Part shown: piece after piece, positions 52,773 through 61,525 of the stretch | Numbering within the stretch: the first letter of the stretch is position 1 | How the letters are laid out: each line of letters starts with the position of its first letter | Assembly (NCBI GenBank): GCA_900545445.1 | Contig: UQZH01000007.1 | Span: 1 to 63,414, forward strand | Direction: 5' to 3' | DNA: 63,414 bases | From: an uncultured Collinsella sp. | GTDB lineage: Bacteria; Actinomycetota; Coriobacteriia; Coriobacteriales; Coriobacteriaceae | The notes under the pieces: generated by a model | The model's database searches: none | What the model was told of the DNA's origin: nothing | Seen by the model: the letters and a program-made list of their open reading frames with translations, nothing else | Position numbers and translations under genes: made by a program

Positions 52773-53037
52773 GTGCGGACTGACGAGGGGTTAATAATTG
52801 CACAAACCATACCAGCCAAACAAAAAGATACCAATCTGGTTGGTAAAACACCGTCAATGAGCCGCGAGCCAACTAGCTGCGTAAATAAAACCTAAAGAAC
52901 TGTTGCAAATGAATGGCAAATACCCAGATGCCGCCGTTGCGATTTTCAATTAACTGTTACGCGGGAACAGCAAAATGCTACTATCTAACAAGCACGTAAG
53001 AAAGCAGATTAACGGTTAAGGCTAAGAAGTGGCAGGT
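52773..53037. other. AT-richer leader of the helix-turn-helix gene
   Basis: About 265 bases with lower GC than the neighbours and no gene. They contain a small inverted repeat TACCAATCTGGTTGGTA (52829-52845) and a possible -10 TACTAT at 52979-52984 with a poor -35 (TTACGC). The change in base composition suggests imported or regulatory DNA. Confidence 0.5.
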
Positions 53038-53433
53038 ATGTCGGAAGCAACTAGGACCCGCACGCATGCGCCCGAGGTTAGGCAGCGCGCCGTCGAGATC
53101 CTCCAAGAGGGGGTCGGTCACCGCGCCCTCGCTGCAAAGCTTGGCATTCCCCAGGCCACGGCTCGTCAGTGGGCCCGCGCATATGCCGTGGGCGGTGCCG
53201 ACGCCGTGCTCAATGCGGGCGCTCGTCATCACACCTATTCGTACGACGTAAAGCTCGCTGTGGTTAAGGACCGTCTGGAAAACGGCCTGACGGTTCGCGA
53301 GGCCATGATCAAGCACGGGATTCCCAGCGAGTCTTCGGTTAAGGCCTGGTGCCGCCAGTATCGCGAGAGCGGTGAGTCCGCGCTGGTCGATAAGCCGCGC
53401 GGTCGCAAGCCGCGCGTTAAAAAGGCGGAATAG
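53038..53433 (+). CDS. Helix-turn-helix protein, transposase-OrfA-like
   Basis: 131 residues with two HTH segments: 'HRALAAKLGIPQATARQWARAY' and 'TVREAMIKHGIPSESSVKAWCRQY'. The layout is that of OrfA/HTH_28-type proteins of IS3-like elements, with a basic 'KPRGRKPRVKKAE' tail. No DDE transposase follows and no IS ends are seen, so it is either a domesticated DNA-binding protein or a remnant. It has its own terminator, and the Ech operon begins 181 nt downstream. An ATG at 53038 is preferred over GTG 53029. Confidence 0.75.
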   Translation: MSEATRTRTHAPEVRQRAVEILQEGVGHRALAAKLGIPQATARQWARAYAVGGADAVLNAGARHHTYSYDVKLAVVKDRLENGLTVREAMIKHGIPSESSVKAWCRQYRESGESALVDKPRGRKPRVKKAE

Positions 53434-53445
53434 CGAACGGGATGG

Positions 53446-53468
53446 TGCGCCCACAGGGGCGCATTTTT
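53446..53468 (+). terminator. Terminator of the helix-turn-helix gene
   Basis: TGCGCCC-ACAG-GGGCGCA followed by TTTTT, 12 nt past the stop. Confidence 0.9.
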
Positions 53469-53614
53469 CTTGCCGCCCCTCTGCTCCAATGCGGACAGAC
53501 TCCTTGCCCCGTACGCCTAAAACTCCCCAGTTGACCGAAAACCCGCCGCCGCTACTCCTCAATTGAGCTATAACGTTAAACAATTGCAGCGTTTTTGCAT
53601 GGGGGAGTGATGAT

Positions 53615-56497
53615 ATGACGCTACTGTATTTCCTTACCCTGTTTCCGCTGGTACCGGCGCTGGGCATGCTGCTCGCGCGCGGTGACCGCGCCCGCGATGC
53701 GGTGGGGCTCATAGGTTCCGGCATCATTATGGCGGTGACAGTTGTAGTCGCCGTCATGTTTTTTGGCGCGGGCCCGCAGAGCTTTGAGGTTGCCTCCGAC
53801 ACCTCGCATGTGCTCTCGATCATCAGCTCCGCCATCGATGTCATTCTGTGCGCCGTCATCCTGTACAACGCGTTCAAATATAGGAACGTGCTCACCACGG
53901 TGCTCGGCATAGTCCAGCTGGTGGGCTCGCTCGCCTTTGCAGCCATGACGCTGCCCGCGGCCGAAGCCGTCACCGCAACGCCGCTCTACCTGGACTATAT
54001 GAGCGTGATCATGGTCCTCGCCGTCGGCATTGTCGGCAGCCTTATCTGCGTGTATGCCCTGGGCTACATGAAGGACTTCCAGGCCCACGACGAGCACGAG
54101 GCCGCGCTGCGCGGGCAGACCGCGCCCGACCGACGCCCGCAGTTCCTGGCGCTTATGTTCCTGTTCCTCTCGGCTATGTTCGTCATCGTGACGAGCGACA
54201 ACCTTGAGTGGCTGTTCTGCGGCTGGGAAATCACCACCGTGTGCTCGTTCCTTATGATTGGCTATACGCGCACGCCCGAGGCCATCAAGAACGCCTTTAC
54301 CCAGATCATCCTCAACATGCTGGGCGGCATCGCGTTTTTGGTCGGACTCATGTACCTGCACGTTAACGGCATGCCGCTGACCATCTCGGGTATGATTGAG
54401 CTTTCCGGCGCCGGAACCGCGCGATCCGCGCTGCTGGTGATGCCGGTCATTCTGCTGTCGCTCGCCGCACTCACCAAGGCCGCACAGATGCCGTTCCACA
54501 CTTGGCTGCTCGGCGCCATGGTTGCCCCCACGCCCACGAGCGCCCTGCTGCACTCGTCCACCATGGTCAAAGCCGGCGTGTTCCTGATGGTCAAGCTGAG
54601 CCCGCTCTATGCCATCTATCCCGTGACCGGCTTTATGGTCACGAGTGTGGGTGCCATCACGTTTTTGCTCGCTGCCCTCATGGCCATCTCGCAGAGCAAC
54701 GCCAAGCGCGTGCTTGCGTACTCCACCATTTCCAACTTGGGCCTCATCAGTGCCTGCCTGGGTGTCGGCGCGCCCGAGGCCGTATGGGCGGCCATCTTCC
54801 TGATCCTGTTCCACACGGTGGCAAAGTCGCTGCTGTTCCTGTGTGTGGGCACTGCCGAGCATCATATCGGCAGCCGCAATATCGAGGACATGGACGGTAT
54901 GTTCAGCCGCATGCCGCACCTGACGCGCCTGATGATGCTGGGCATCATGGGCATGTTTGTGGCGCCGTTTGGCATGCTCGTGTCCAAGTGGGGCGCCCTG
55001 GTGGCGTTTGCGCAGACCGGCAACGTGCTCATGATCATGGTGCTTGCCTTTGGCTCGGCCGCGACGTTTTACTTCTGGGGCAAGTGGCTCGCCAAGCTTT
55101 CGGGCGTCGACCCCACGGCTCAAAACGTTGAGGTCAATGTCCATAAGACCGAATGGATGGCGCTCAACACCATCGCCGCGCTGCTGATTCTGTGCTGCGT
55201 GGCCTTCCCGATTATCTCGAGCGGTTTGGTGTCGCCTTACTTGGCCATGGTGTTTGGCCGCGTGCCGTACGTTATTGGCAAGGACGCCATGTATCTGATG
55301 GTGGTTATCGTGGCGTTTATCGCCGTGGTGCTGCTGACGTCATTCCGCGTGAGCAACAAACCGCACGTAAACGTATATCTTTCGGGTGTGGGAACCGACA
55401 ATTACCGCCATTTCCGCGGCTCGATGGGACATGAGGTGAAGGCCGAAAAGCGCAATTGGTACTCGGAGGACGCCCTTGGCGAGAAGCGTATTGGCCCCGT
55501 GGGTAGCGTCGTGTGCTGCAGCATTATCTTGTTTGCGCTGCTGTGTTGCGCGTGGATTGGGCCCGAGCGACTTGCCATGAGTGCACCCTCGGTGCTGCGC
55601 GGTAAGTATTTTGAAGGTTCGGGTGTCGTGGGCATCTTTATTGGCACCGTGGCGTTTGCCCTGCTGGCGCCGCTTGTGGGCGGCCTGATCGACGGCGTTG
55701 ACCGTAAGCTTTCGGCTCGCATGCAGGGCCGTGTGGGCCCGCGCCTGCTGCAACCGTTCTACGACGTTGCCAAGCTGCTGCGCAAGGCCCCTGCCAGCGT
55801 AAACACCATGGACGATACCTACATGGCGTGCGCGCTCATCTTTACCGTCGTGGGCGGCGGCATCTTTGTGTCGGGCTCCAACACGCTGCTGTGCGCTTTT
55901 ATGGTGACGCTCGCCGCGATCTTTGTGGTGCTGGCGTCCGCCTCGACGCAAAGCCCGTTTGCCCAGGTCGGTGCCGACCGCGAGCTGCTGCAGGTCATGA
56001 GTTACGAGCCCGCCGTTCTGCTGATGAGCGTGGGCCTGTACCTTGCCACCGACAGCTTCGATTCCATCGCCGTGACGGGGCAGTCGGCCCCCATCATCGT
56101 GTACAGTGCGCCCATTTTCCTCGCGCTGCTCGCGGTACTTACCATCAAGCTGCGCAAGTCGCCGTTCGATCTTTCGTACTCGCATCACGCGCATCAGGAG
56201 ATCGTTCAGGGCGTCGCCACCGAGATGAGCGGCGGCACGCTGGCCAAGATGACCCTTATGCACTGGTGCGAGACCGTGCTGTTTTTGATGTGGGTGGGCA
56301 TGTTCTTTGTTTGGGGCAACCCGGTGAGCTGGGTGGTAGCCCTGGTCGTGATGGCCGCGACGTACTTTGTCGAGGTGCTTATCGACAACACCTTCGCACG
56401 CAGTACCTGGCGCAGCTGCTTTAAGCTCGGATGGGGCGTGGCGCTGGTGTTTGGCCTGCTCAACCTTATGCCCATCCTCGTCGACGTGTTTATTTAG
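53615..56497 (+). CDS. echAB: Ech hydrogenase membrane subunit: EchA-EchB fusion
   Basis: 960 residues. Residues about 1-650 are an antiporter-type (NuoL/EchA) subunit with 'FCGWEITTVCSFLMIGYTR', 'LAALTKAAQMPFHTWL' and 'PTPTSALLHSSTMVKAG', carrying the conserved Glu, Lys and His of the ion channel. Residues about 660-960 are a NuoH/EchB-type subunit with 'RKLSARMQGRVGPRLLQPFYDVAKLL' and 'SPFDLSYSHHAHQEIVQG'. In the Ech model the two are separate genes, echA and echB. The join falls in a region of extra membrane helices. It pumps H+ or Na+ while electrons reach the hydrogenase. The ATG at 53615 follows GGGGGAG by 7 nt. Confidence 0.9.
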   Translation: MTLLYFLTLFPLVPALGMLLARGDRARDAVGLIGSGIIMAVTVVVAVMFFGAGPQSFEVASDTSHVLSIISSAIDVILCAVILYNAFKYRNVLTTVLGIVQLVGSLAFAAMTLPAAEAVTATPLYLDYMSVIMVLAVGIVGSLICVYALGYMKDFQAHDEHEAALRGQTAPDRRPQFLALMFLFLSAMFVIVTSDNLEWLFCGWEITTVCSFLMIGYTRTPEAIKNAFTQIILNMLGGIAFLVGLMYLHVNGMPLTISGMIELSGAGTARSALLVMPVILLSLAALTKAAQMPFHTWLLGAMVAPTPTSALLHSSTMVKAGVFLMVKLSPLYAIYPVTGFMVTSVGAITFLLAALMAISQSNAKRVLAYSTISNLGLISACLGVGAPEAVWAAIFLILFHTVAKSLLFLCVGTAEHHIGSRNIEDMDGMFSRMPHLTRLMMLGIMGMFVAPFGMLVSKWGALVAFAQTGNVLMIMVLAFGSAATFYFWGKWLAKLSGVDPTAQNVEVNVHKTEWMALNTIAALLILCCVAFPIISSGLVSPYLAMVFGRVPYVIGKDAMYLMVVIVAFIAVVLLTSFRVSNKPHVNVYLSGVGTDNYRHFRGSMGHEVKAEKRNWYSEDALGEKRIGPVGSVVCCSIILFALLCCAWIGPERLAMSAPSVLRGKYFEGSGVVGIFIGTVAFALLAPLVGGLIDGVDRKLSARMQGRVGPRLLQPFYDVAKLLRKAPASVNTMDDTYMACALIFTVVGGGIFVSGSNTLLCAFMVTLAAIFVVLASASTQSPFAQVGADRELLQVMSYEPAVLLMSVGLYLATDSFDSIAVTGQSAPIIVYSAPIFLALLAVLTIKLRKSPFDLSYSHHAHQEIVQGVATEMSGGTLAKMTLMHWCETVLFLMWVGMFFVWGNPVSWVVALVVMAATYFVEVLIDNTFARSTWRSCFKLGWGVALVFGLLNLMPILVDVFI

Positions 56498-56509
56498 GAG
56501 GCGGCATCC

Positions 56510-57097
56510 ATGGATCATAAAATGTCGCGCTCGCCGTGGGTTATTCATTACGACGGCTCGAGCTGCAACGGATGCGATATCGAGGTGCTGGCCTCGCTCA
56601 CGCCGCTGTTCGATGCGGAGCGCTTTGGCGTGGTCAACACCGGCAACCCCAAGCATGCGGACATCTTTTTGGTGACGGGGTCGGTCAATGCCCAGAACCT
56701 GCCCGTCGTGCGCCAGATCTACAACCAGATGCTCGAGCCCAAGTGCGTGGTGGCGTGCGGCATCTGCGCGTGCTCGGGCGGCGTATTCCGCGATGCCTAC
56801 AACGTAATCGGCGGCGTGGACCGCGCGATTCCCGTGGACGTGTACGCGCCCGGGTGCGCCATTCGCCCCGAGACCGTGATCGATGCCATCGTGGAGGCGT
56901 GCGGCATCCTGGACCAGAAGGAGGCCGTGATGCGCGCCGGCGGCGACCCGCTCACCGTGGGCGGCGCCGCTACCTGGGACGGTGGCGTTGAGTTGGGCGA
57001 GGACGGGTTTGTGGCCGCGGGGGCCGGGGCTGACGGTGCCGGTGGCGCGCCTGCCGGGAAGCCCGCCGCGCCCGCCGCTGCAAAGGAGGCTGAGTAA
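56510..57097 (+). CDS. echC: Ech hydrogenase small subunit
   Basis: 195 residues, NuoB/EchC-like, binds the proximal [4Fe-4S] cluster. Cysteines are C19 and C22 ('SSCNGCDIE'), C83 ('VACGICACSG') and C116 ('YAPGCAIRPE'). The last ~40 residues are a Gly/Ala/Pro tail with no family counterpart. GGAGG lies before the ATG. The stop overlaps the echD start (TAATG). Confidence 0.93.
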   Translation: MDHKMSRSPWVIHYDGSSCNGCDIEVLASLTPLFDAERFGVVNTGNPKHADIFLVTGSVNAQNLPVVRQIYNQMLEPKCVVACGICACSGGVFRDAYNVIGGVDRAIPVDVYAPGCAIRPETVIDAIVEACGILDQKEAVMRAGGDPLTVGGAATWDGGVELGEDGFVAAGAGADGAGGAPAGKPAAPAAAKEAE

Positions 57098-57813
57098 TGC
57101 AGAAGGCTATCTATACCACCGTCGGGATCGACGAGCTCCTGTCGCATGTCCAGGCGCTCAAGGGCGTCGGCGCGCGCTTTGTGCAAATGCACGCCGAGCG
57201 CAACGTCGACGACGGCACGTATCGCCTGGTCTATACGTTTATCAACGTTCGTGCTGCACAGGAGCAGATCGCTCAGGATGGTAGCTATGCGATCGAGAAC
57301 CTGGTGGTCGAGGGCATCGACCAGTACCAGGAGATTCCGTCCATCAGCTCGTACTATCCGGCGGTGTTCCCGTTTGAGAACGAGGCACACGATCTGTTTG
57401 GGCTTGCCATCACCGACATGCAGATCGACTTTAAGGGCTTTTTCTACCAGGTCTCAACGGCCGAGCCCATGAGCGTTATCACGCCCGAGGTGAAGGCCGC
57501 GCGCGAGAAGGCCATGAAGGTCCGTGCCGCCGCAGAGGCCAAGGCGCGCAAGGCTGCGGCCGAGAAGGCCGCTGCCGCTGCTGCTGCGGGGGAGGGCGCC
57601 GCGGGTGCCGGCGATGCTGCGAACGCTGTTGCCGCCCAGCCCGCTGCGGCTACCGGCTCCGATGCTCAGCATGACGATGCCGCTGCCAAGGCCGCGCTCA
57701 AGGCTGCCGAGATGGAGGCAAAGCTCGCCGCCATGGATCCCGAGAAAGCGGCCAAGGTCCGCGCGGCGCTTGCCGCCAAGGCCGCCCGCGACAAGCAGAA
57801 AAAGGAGGCGTAA
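57097..57813 (+). CDS. echD: Ech hydrogenase subunit EchD (NuoC-like)
   Basis: 238 residues. The first ~130 are NuoC-like: 'ISSYYPAVFPFENEAHDLFGL' is the family's conserved block. The remaining ~110 residues are Ala/Lys/Glu-rich and probably form one long charged helix; ordinary EchD lacks it. It connects the small and large subunits in the peripheral arm. It lies 5 nt before echE. Confidence 0.9.
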   Translation: MQKAIYTTVGIDELLSHVQALKGVGARFVQMHAERNVDDGTYRLVYTFINVRAAQEQIAQDGSYAIENLVVEGIDQYQEIPSISSYYPAVFPFENEAHDLFGLAITDMQIDFKGFFYQVSTAEPMSVITPEVKAAREKAMKVRAAAEAKARKAAAEKAAAAAAAGEGAAGAGDAANAVAAQPAAATGSDAQHDDAAAKAALKAAEMEAKLAAMDPEKAAKVRAALAAKAARDKQKKEA

Positions 57814-57818
57814 GGTCC

Positions 57819-58907
57819 ATGGCACATCGCTCCGTTATTCCGTTTGGCCCGCAACACCCGGTGCTGCCCGAGCCGCTTCATCTGGACCTGGTGATCGAGG
57901 ACGACCGCGTCATCGAGGCAATTCCGCAGATCGGCTTTGTGCACCGCGGGCTCGAGAAACTCACCGAAAAGCGCGACATGCACCAGTTTGGCTACATCGC
58001 CGAGCGCATCTGCGGCATCTGCGCCGTGGGCCACAGCTACGGCTATGCCAGCGCCTGCGAACGTATGCTTGGTATCGAAGTGCCCGGTCGCGTGCAGTAT
58101 ATCCGCACCATTTTGCATGAGCTTTCGCGCATCCACTCGCATCTGCTGTGGCTGGGCCTGCTCGCCGATGCCTTTGGCTTCGAGGCGCTGTTCTATCGGT
58201 CGTGGACCCTGCGCGAGCAGATTCTCAAGATCTTTGAGAGTACGTGCGGCGGCCGCGTGATTCTGTCGATCAACGAGATCGGCGGTCTTAAACACGACAT
58301 TGAGGACTCCGAGCTGGCGGGTATTGTCCAGACGCTCGATGCCATGCGTCCCGACTACGAGGCCCTGGTGCATACGTTTTTGGACGACAATAGCTGCGGC
58401 GAGCGCCTGCATGGCGTGGGCGTGATCAGCAAGAAGGACGCGCTGAATCTGTCGATGGTCGGCCCGTTCGGTCGCGCCTCGGGCGTGGATTACGACGTGC
58501 GCATGTTTGGCGACGGTGCCTATGCAGGCCTGGCAGCATTTGAGCCCATCGTTGCTACCGACGGCGACTGCTATGCCCGCTGTCAGGTGCGTTGTGCCGA
58601 GGTCACGCAGGCCATGGACATCATCAAGGAGCTTGTGGGCAAGATCCCGCACGACGGTATCGGCGGGCGCACCAAGCTCACGCCGGCCGACGGCGCGCGC
58701 GGCGAGGTTGTGATTGAGCAGCCGCGCGGCGAGGCGTACTACTATGTGCGCGGTAACGGCACCAAGAATCTGGACCGTTTTCGCGTGCGAACGCCGACGT
58801 CGCAAAACCTGGCGGGTCTGACACATGCGCTGCAGGGCGTGCTCCTTGCCAACGTTCCTATGATTATCCTGACCATCGACCCCTGCATTAGCTGCACGGA
58901 AAGGTAG
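57819..58907 (+). CDS. echE: Ech hydrogenase large subunit, NiFe-binding
   Basis: 362 residues. Both NiFe ligand motifs are intact: 'ERICGICAVGHS' (C65, C68) and 'DPCISCTER' (C356, C359). The protein ends at the Arg right after the second motif, so it has no C-terminal extension for a maturation protease to remove. Known EchE and CooH subunits share this. 'HRGLEKLTEKRDMHQF' and 'RIHSHLLWLG' are further NuoD-type blocks. Makes H2 from protons using ferredoxin electrons, or the reverse. Confidence 0.95.
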   Translation: MAHRSVIPFGPQHPVLPEPLHLDLVIEDDRVIEAIPQIGFVHRGLEKLTEKRDMHQFGYIAERICGICAVGHSYGYASACERMLGIEVPGRVQYIRTILHELSRIHSHLLWLGLLADAFGFEALFYRSWTLREQILKIFESTCGGRVILSINEIGGLKHDIEDSELAGIVQTLDAMRPDYEALVHTFLDDNSCGERLHGVGVISKKDALNLSMVGPFGRASGVDYDVRMFGDGAYAGLAAFEPIVATDGDCYARCQVRCAEVTQAMDIIKELVGKIPHDGIGGRTKLTPADGARGEVVIEQPRGEAYYYVRGNGTKNLDRFRVRTPTSQNLAGLTHALQGVLLANVPMIILTIDPCISCTER

Positions 58908-58914
58908 GCGCGGC

Positions 58915-59256
58915 ATGAGTTTACTGACATTTGCCAAGACGGCCTTGGGCTCTATGGTCAAGCAGCCGGTCACGGTGTGCTATCCGCAGGAGAAACTGAC
59001 GACGCCCGAGCGCTTGCGCGGACATATCGTTAACGACATGGACGTGTGCATTTGCTGCGGCATGTGCGCGCGTCGCTGCCCGGCGGGCGCGCTCGCGGTC
59101 GATCGCAAGGGCGGTACCTGGTCGATCGATCCGTATGCCTGCGTGGTATGCGGCGAGTGTATCGAAAGCTGTCCCAAACACTGCCTGACTATGGACACCG
59201 CCCGCACCCCAGTCGCAGCGAACAAGACTCCCACGGTAGAAACTAAGTCGGAGTAG
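58915..59256 (+). CDS. echF: Ech hydrogenase ferredoxin-like subunit
   Basis: 113 residues with two [4Fe-4S] motifs: CICCGMC..RC (C45, C48, C51, C55) and CVVCGEC..SC (C76, C79, C82, C86). It passes electrons from ferredoxin to the small subunit. The extra Cys inside each motif (CICC, CVVC) is part of the spacing. GGCGCGGC precedes the ATG with no strong ribosome site. Last gene of the six-function, five-gene operon. Confidence 0.93.
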   Translation: MSLLTFAKTALGSMVKQPVTVCYPQEKLTTPERLRGHIVNDMDVCICCGMCARRCPAGALAVDRKGGTWSIDPYACVVCGECIESCPKHCLTMDTARTPVAANKTPTVETKSE

Positions 59257-59277
59257 CGCTGGAATAGAGCTGGAATA

Positions 59278-59311
59278 GGGGCCGGTGGGGCAAAATTGCC
59301 CCACCGGCCCC
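59278..59311. terminator. 16-bp hairpin after echF
   Basis: GGGGCCGGTGGGGCAA pairs perfectly with its complement around AA. No T-run. Strong enough to stop transcripts from either side. Confidence 0.75.
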
Positions 59312-59343
59312 GCGCTTAAACGCGCGGTTGGGCCGCCGCGAAC

Positions 59344-59495
59344 AAAACTATGTCGGTTTACTACGATGAATTCGACATTCCCGACCATGACTGCATTTTT
59401 CTAAATATTGCAAGCGCTCTACCTGCGGTTTTGCAAGTGCGCAATTTGCCGTGGTCAAAGGTGGGCGATTCACCGTAGTAAACCGGCATAGTTTT
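59344..59495. mobile_element. MITE-like element with 27-bp terminal inverted repeats
   Basis: The termini AAAACTATGTCGGTTTACTA... and their partner at 59469-59495 match at 25 of 27 bases. The 98-bp interior carries TCTACCTGCG (complement of CGCAGGTAGA) at 59418-59427 and weak internal pairing (ATTGC/GCAAT). It encodes nothing. No target duplication could be defined. Confidence 0.6.
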
Positions 59496-59556
59496 GAAAT
59501 GGCATTAAAGCGGTAGCAGCCATTTTGCTATGCCGGGGTGGTCGGCCGTTGGGTAA

Positions 59557-60186
59557 TTACCCTCGCAGGTAGGCAATGGCGATTTGCGTGCGGTTGCGTA
59601 GGCCCATTTTGGCAAGGATCGAGCTGATGTGGTTGCGCACGGTGCCTTCGCCCATATAGGCGGTGGCGGCAATCTCCTTGTTGTCGAGGCCGCGGGCGAT
59701 GAGCTCGGCGACTTCGAACTCGCGGTCGGTTAGGCTGGCGAAGGCCGCGGGCCGGCGGGTCGCGCCGGCCTCGACGTCCGCCCCATCAAAATCGATGTCC
59801 TCGATTGCCTTTCCCTCGAGCACACGTTTGCCGTCCATGACCTGCGCCAACGCCGGCGGAATGGCGGCGACATCGGTCTTGATCAGGTAGCCGCGGGCGC
59901 CCAGTTTGAGCGCCGACACAATGTACTCGTCATCCGAGAATGTCGTCAGAAACACCACGCGCGCCGAAGGGTCGCGCTCAAGGATCTCGCGTGCCGCCGA
60001 AAGTCCGTCACGCCCCGGCACCTGAATGTCGAGCAGTGCGATATCGGGCGCGTGTTCGGCATAGAGCGAAACCGCATCGTTGCCGTTGGCACCGGTGCCC
60101 ACCACTTCGATCTGCGGCTGGGCGCCCAGGATAATCTTGAGCGAATCGACCACCAAGCGGTCGTCGTCGACAACGATGAGCCTCAT
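59557..60186 (-). CDS. Response regulator, NarL/FixJ type
   Basis: 209 residues. The receiver domain has D7-D9 and phosphoacceptor D53 ('IALLDIQVPGRDG'), with the T and K of 'VFLTTFSD' and 'YLIKTD'. The LuxR helix-turn-helix is at the C-terminus ('LTDREFEVAELIARGLDNKEIA'). It overlaps the kinase gene by 4 nt and is its partner. The likely target is the divergent ABC-2 exporter operon. Confidence 0.95.
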   Translation of the reverse strand: MRLIVVDDDRLVVDSLKIILGAQPQIEVVGTGANGNDAVSLYAEHAPDIALLDIQVPGRDGLSAAREILERDPSARVVFLTTFSDDEYIVSALKLGARGYLIKTDVAAIPPALAQVMDGKRVLEGKAIEDIDFDGADVEAGATRRPAAFASLTDREFEVAELIARGLDNKEIAATAYMGEGTVRNHISSILAKMGLRNRTQIAIAYLRG

Positions 60187-61328
60187 CGGCTCTCATCTCC
60201 TTGCTGTTTGGGAACGGTGGCAAACACGCGCCAGCCGCCGGCGCTGGCACGCGGGCCGGCGGTGAAGGTGCCGCCAAGCGCCTCGATGCGCTCGCGCATG
60301 GAGGCGAGCCCCATGCCCTCCGCGGCGCCGCGGCTGCTTGCTTGGACCCCGCCCGTGCCATCGTCGGTAACGATGAGCTGGTAAAACGACGGATGCTCCA
60401 TGCATCGTACAGTGACAGCATGGGCGCAAGCGTGGCGCATGGTGTTGGAGAGCGCCTCGCGTAGGACCGCCGCAAAGCAGTTGGCGACGTTTGCGGGTGC
60501 ATGCTCGGCCATAACTTCAAGCTCAATCTGCGGACCGCCGTCCGAGCGCGCGCCTTCGACAATGCGTTCGAGCTGCACGGAAAGGTCGACGGCGTTGTCG
60601 TTGAGCGCATGGACGCTGGTGCGCACAAGCCGGAGCGCCTCGTCAACCGTGCGTTTGACGTCGGCGAAATCGGCGGCAACCCTGGGCTCGTCGGCGTGCA
60701 CGACGCGCAGGGCCTCGGTCTGCAGCGAGGCGCGCGTGAGCTGGTGGCCGACGTTATCGTGGATCTCGCGCGCGATACGGGCGCGTTCGGCGAGTGTCGC
60801 GAGCTCGACTTCGTAGTCCTGGCGATCGGCAAGGTCGCGGTTGCGCGCTTCGAGCGCTAGAGCTCGTTCCTGCAGCTCGTCGCGGATGCGGCGCATGCGC
60901 TGCTGCTCGCGCTCCAACTGGGCGGTACGTAGCGATAACAAGGTGGCGGCAACTGAAAGGATGGCGGTCAGTAGAAGCGTTCGGGCGGTGAGTGCGTCGC
61001 CGCGTAGGTCCGCGACGAGTGCGAAGACAAAGGCGACGCCAATGCCCAACGCGACCCAAACGTGTTCACGGCGCACGCGCCGCGCAATGTCATAGAGGGC
61101 GAGAGGCGCAAACGGCACAAACGGCGGCGCAAAGACGGCCGCGATGATGTAAGCGTAACTCGCGGCCTTGCTTACACGGCGTGTGCGTTCCCCCTTTGCG
61201 ACCTCGGCCAGCGAGGTGGCGATAACGCCAAGGCAAAACGCCGCGACCAGGCGAGCGTCCACAGCAAGGCCCGTGGCGGCCGCAATGCAGCACGCCAGAA
61301 CGATCGATTTGTCGAAAAGCCTGTTCAT
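60183..61328 (-). CDS. Sensor histidine kinase, HisKA_3 type
   Basis: 381 residues. Five or six membrane segments fill residues 1-160 with little extracytoplasmic sequence, so the signal is probably sensed within the membrane. A coiled stretch follows, then the dimerisation/phosphoacceptor helix 'ERARIAREIHDNVGHQL' and a GHKL ATPase ('LREALSNTMRHACAHA', 'DDGTGG', 'GMGLASMRERI'). The frame runs upstream to 61490, but MNRLF at 61328 starts the protein-like part. A -10-like TACAAT lies only 6 nt before this ATG, so the mRNA may be leaderless. Confidence 0.9.
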   Translation of the reverse strand: MNRLFDKSIVLACCIAAATGLAVDARLVAAFCLGVIATSLAEVAKGERTRRVSKAASYAYIIAAVFAPPFVPFAPLALYDIARRVRREHVWVALGIGVAFVFALVADLRGDALTARTLLLTAILSVAATLLSLRTAQLEREQQRMRRIRDELQERALALEARNRDLADRQDYEVELATLAERARIAREIHDNVGHQLTRASLQTEALRVVHADEPRVAADFADVKRTVDEALRLVRTSVHALNDNAVDLSVQLERIVEGARSDGGPQIELEVMAEHAPANVANCFAAVLREALSNTMRHACAHAVTVRCMEHPSFYQLIVTDDGTGGVQASSRGAAEGMGLASMRERIEALGGTFTAGPRASAGGWRVFATVPKQQGDESR

Positions 61329-61525
61329 ACGGGTATTGTACGCGAAGCCGCGCGTGGTGGAGGGGCCGCCTGCGCAACCGTGACATTCCTCCCGCGCGGC
61401 AAAGCGGGGGCGTCGGCGGGCTGCACGGTCAAGCCCCGCACTCGTGACAAAGCTCACTGGCGCGCGCCGGCGACTCCTGCGATGATGCAATCGTACCGGG
61501 CCACAATCAACAGGAGGGCCGCCTC

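Larger units (their letters stand above)
59257..59556. other. Spacer after the Ech operon
   Basis: 300 bases between convergent ends (echF and the response regulator). They contain the hairpin at 59278-59311 and the 152-bp MITE-like element at 59344-59495. No gene. Confidence 0.8.
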
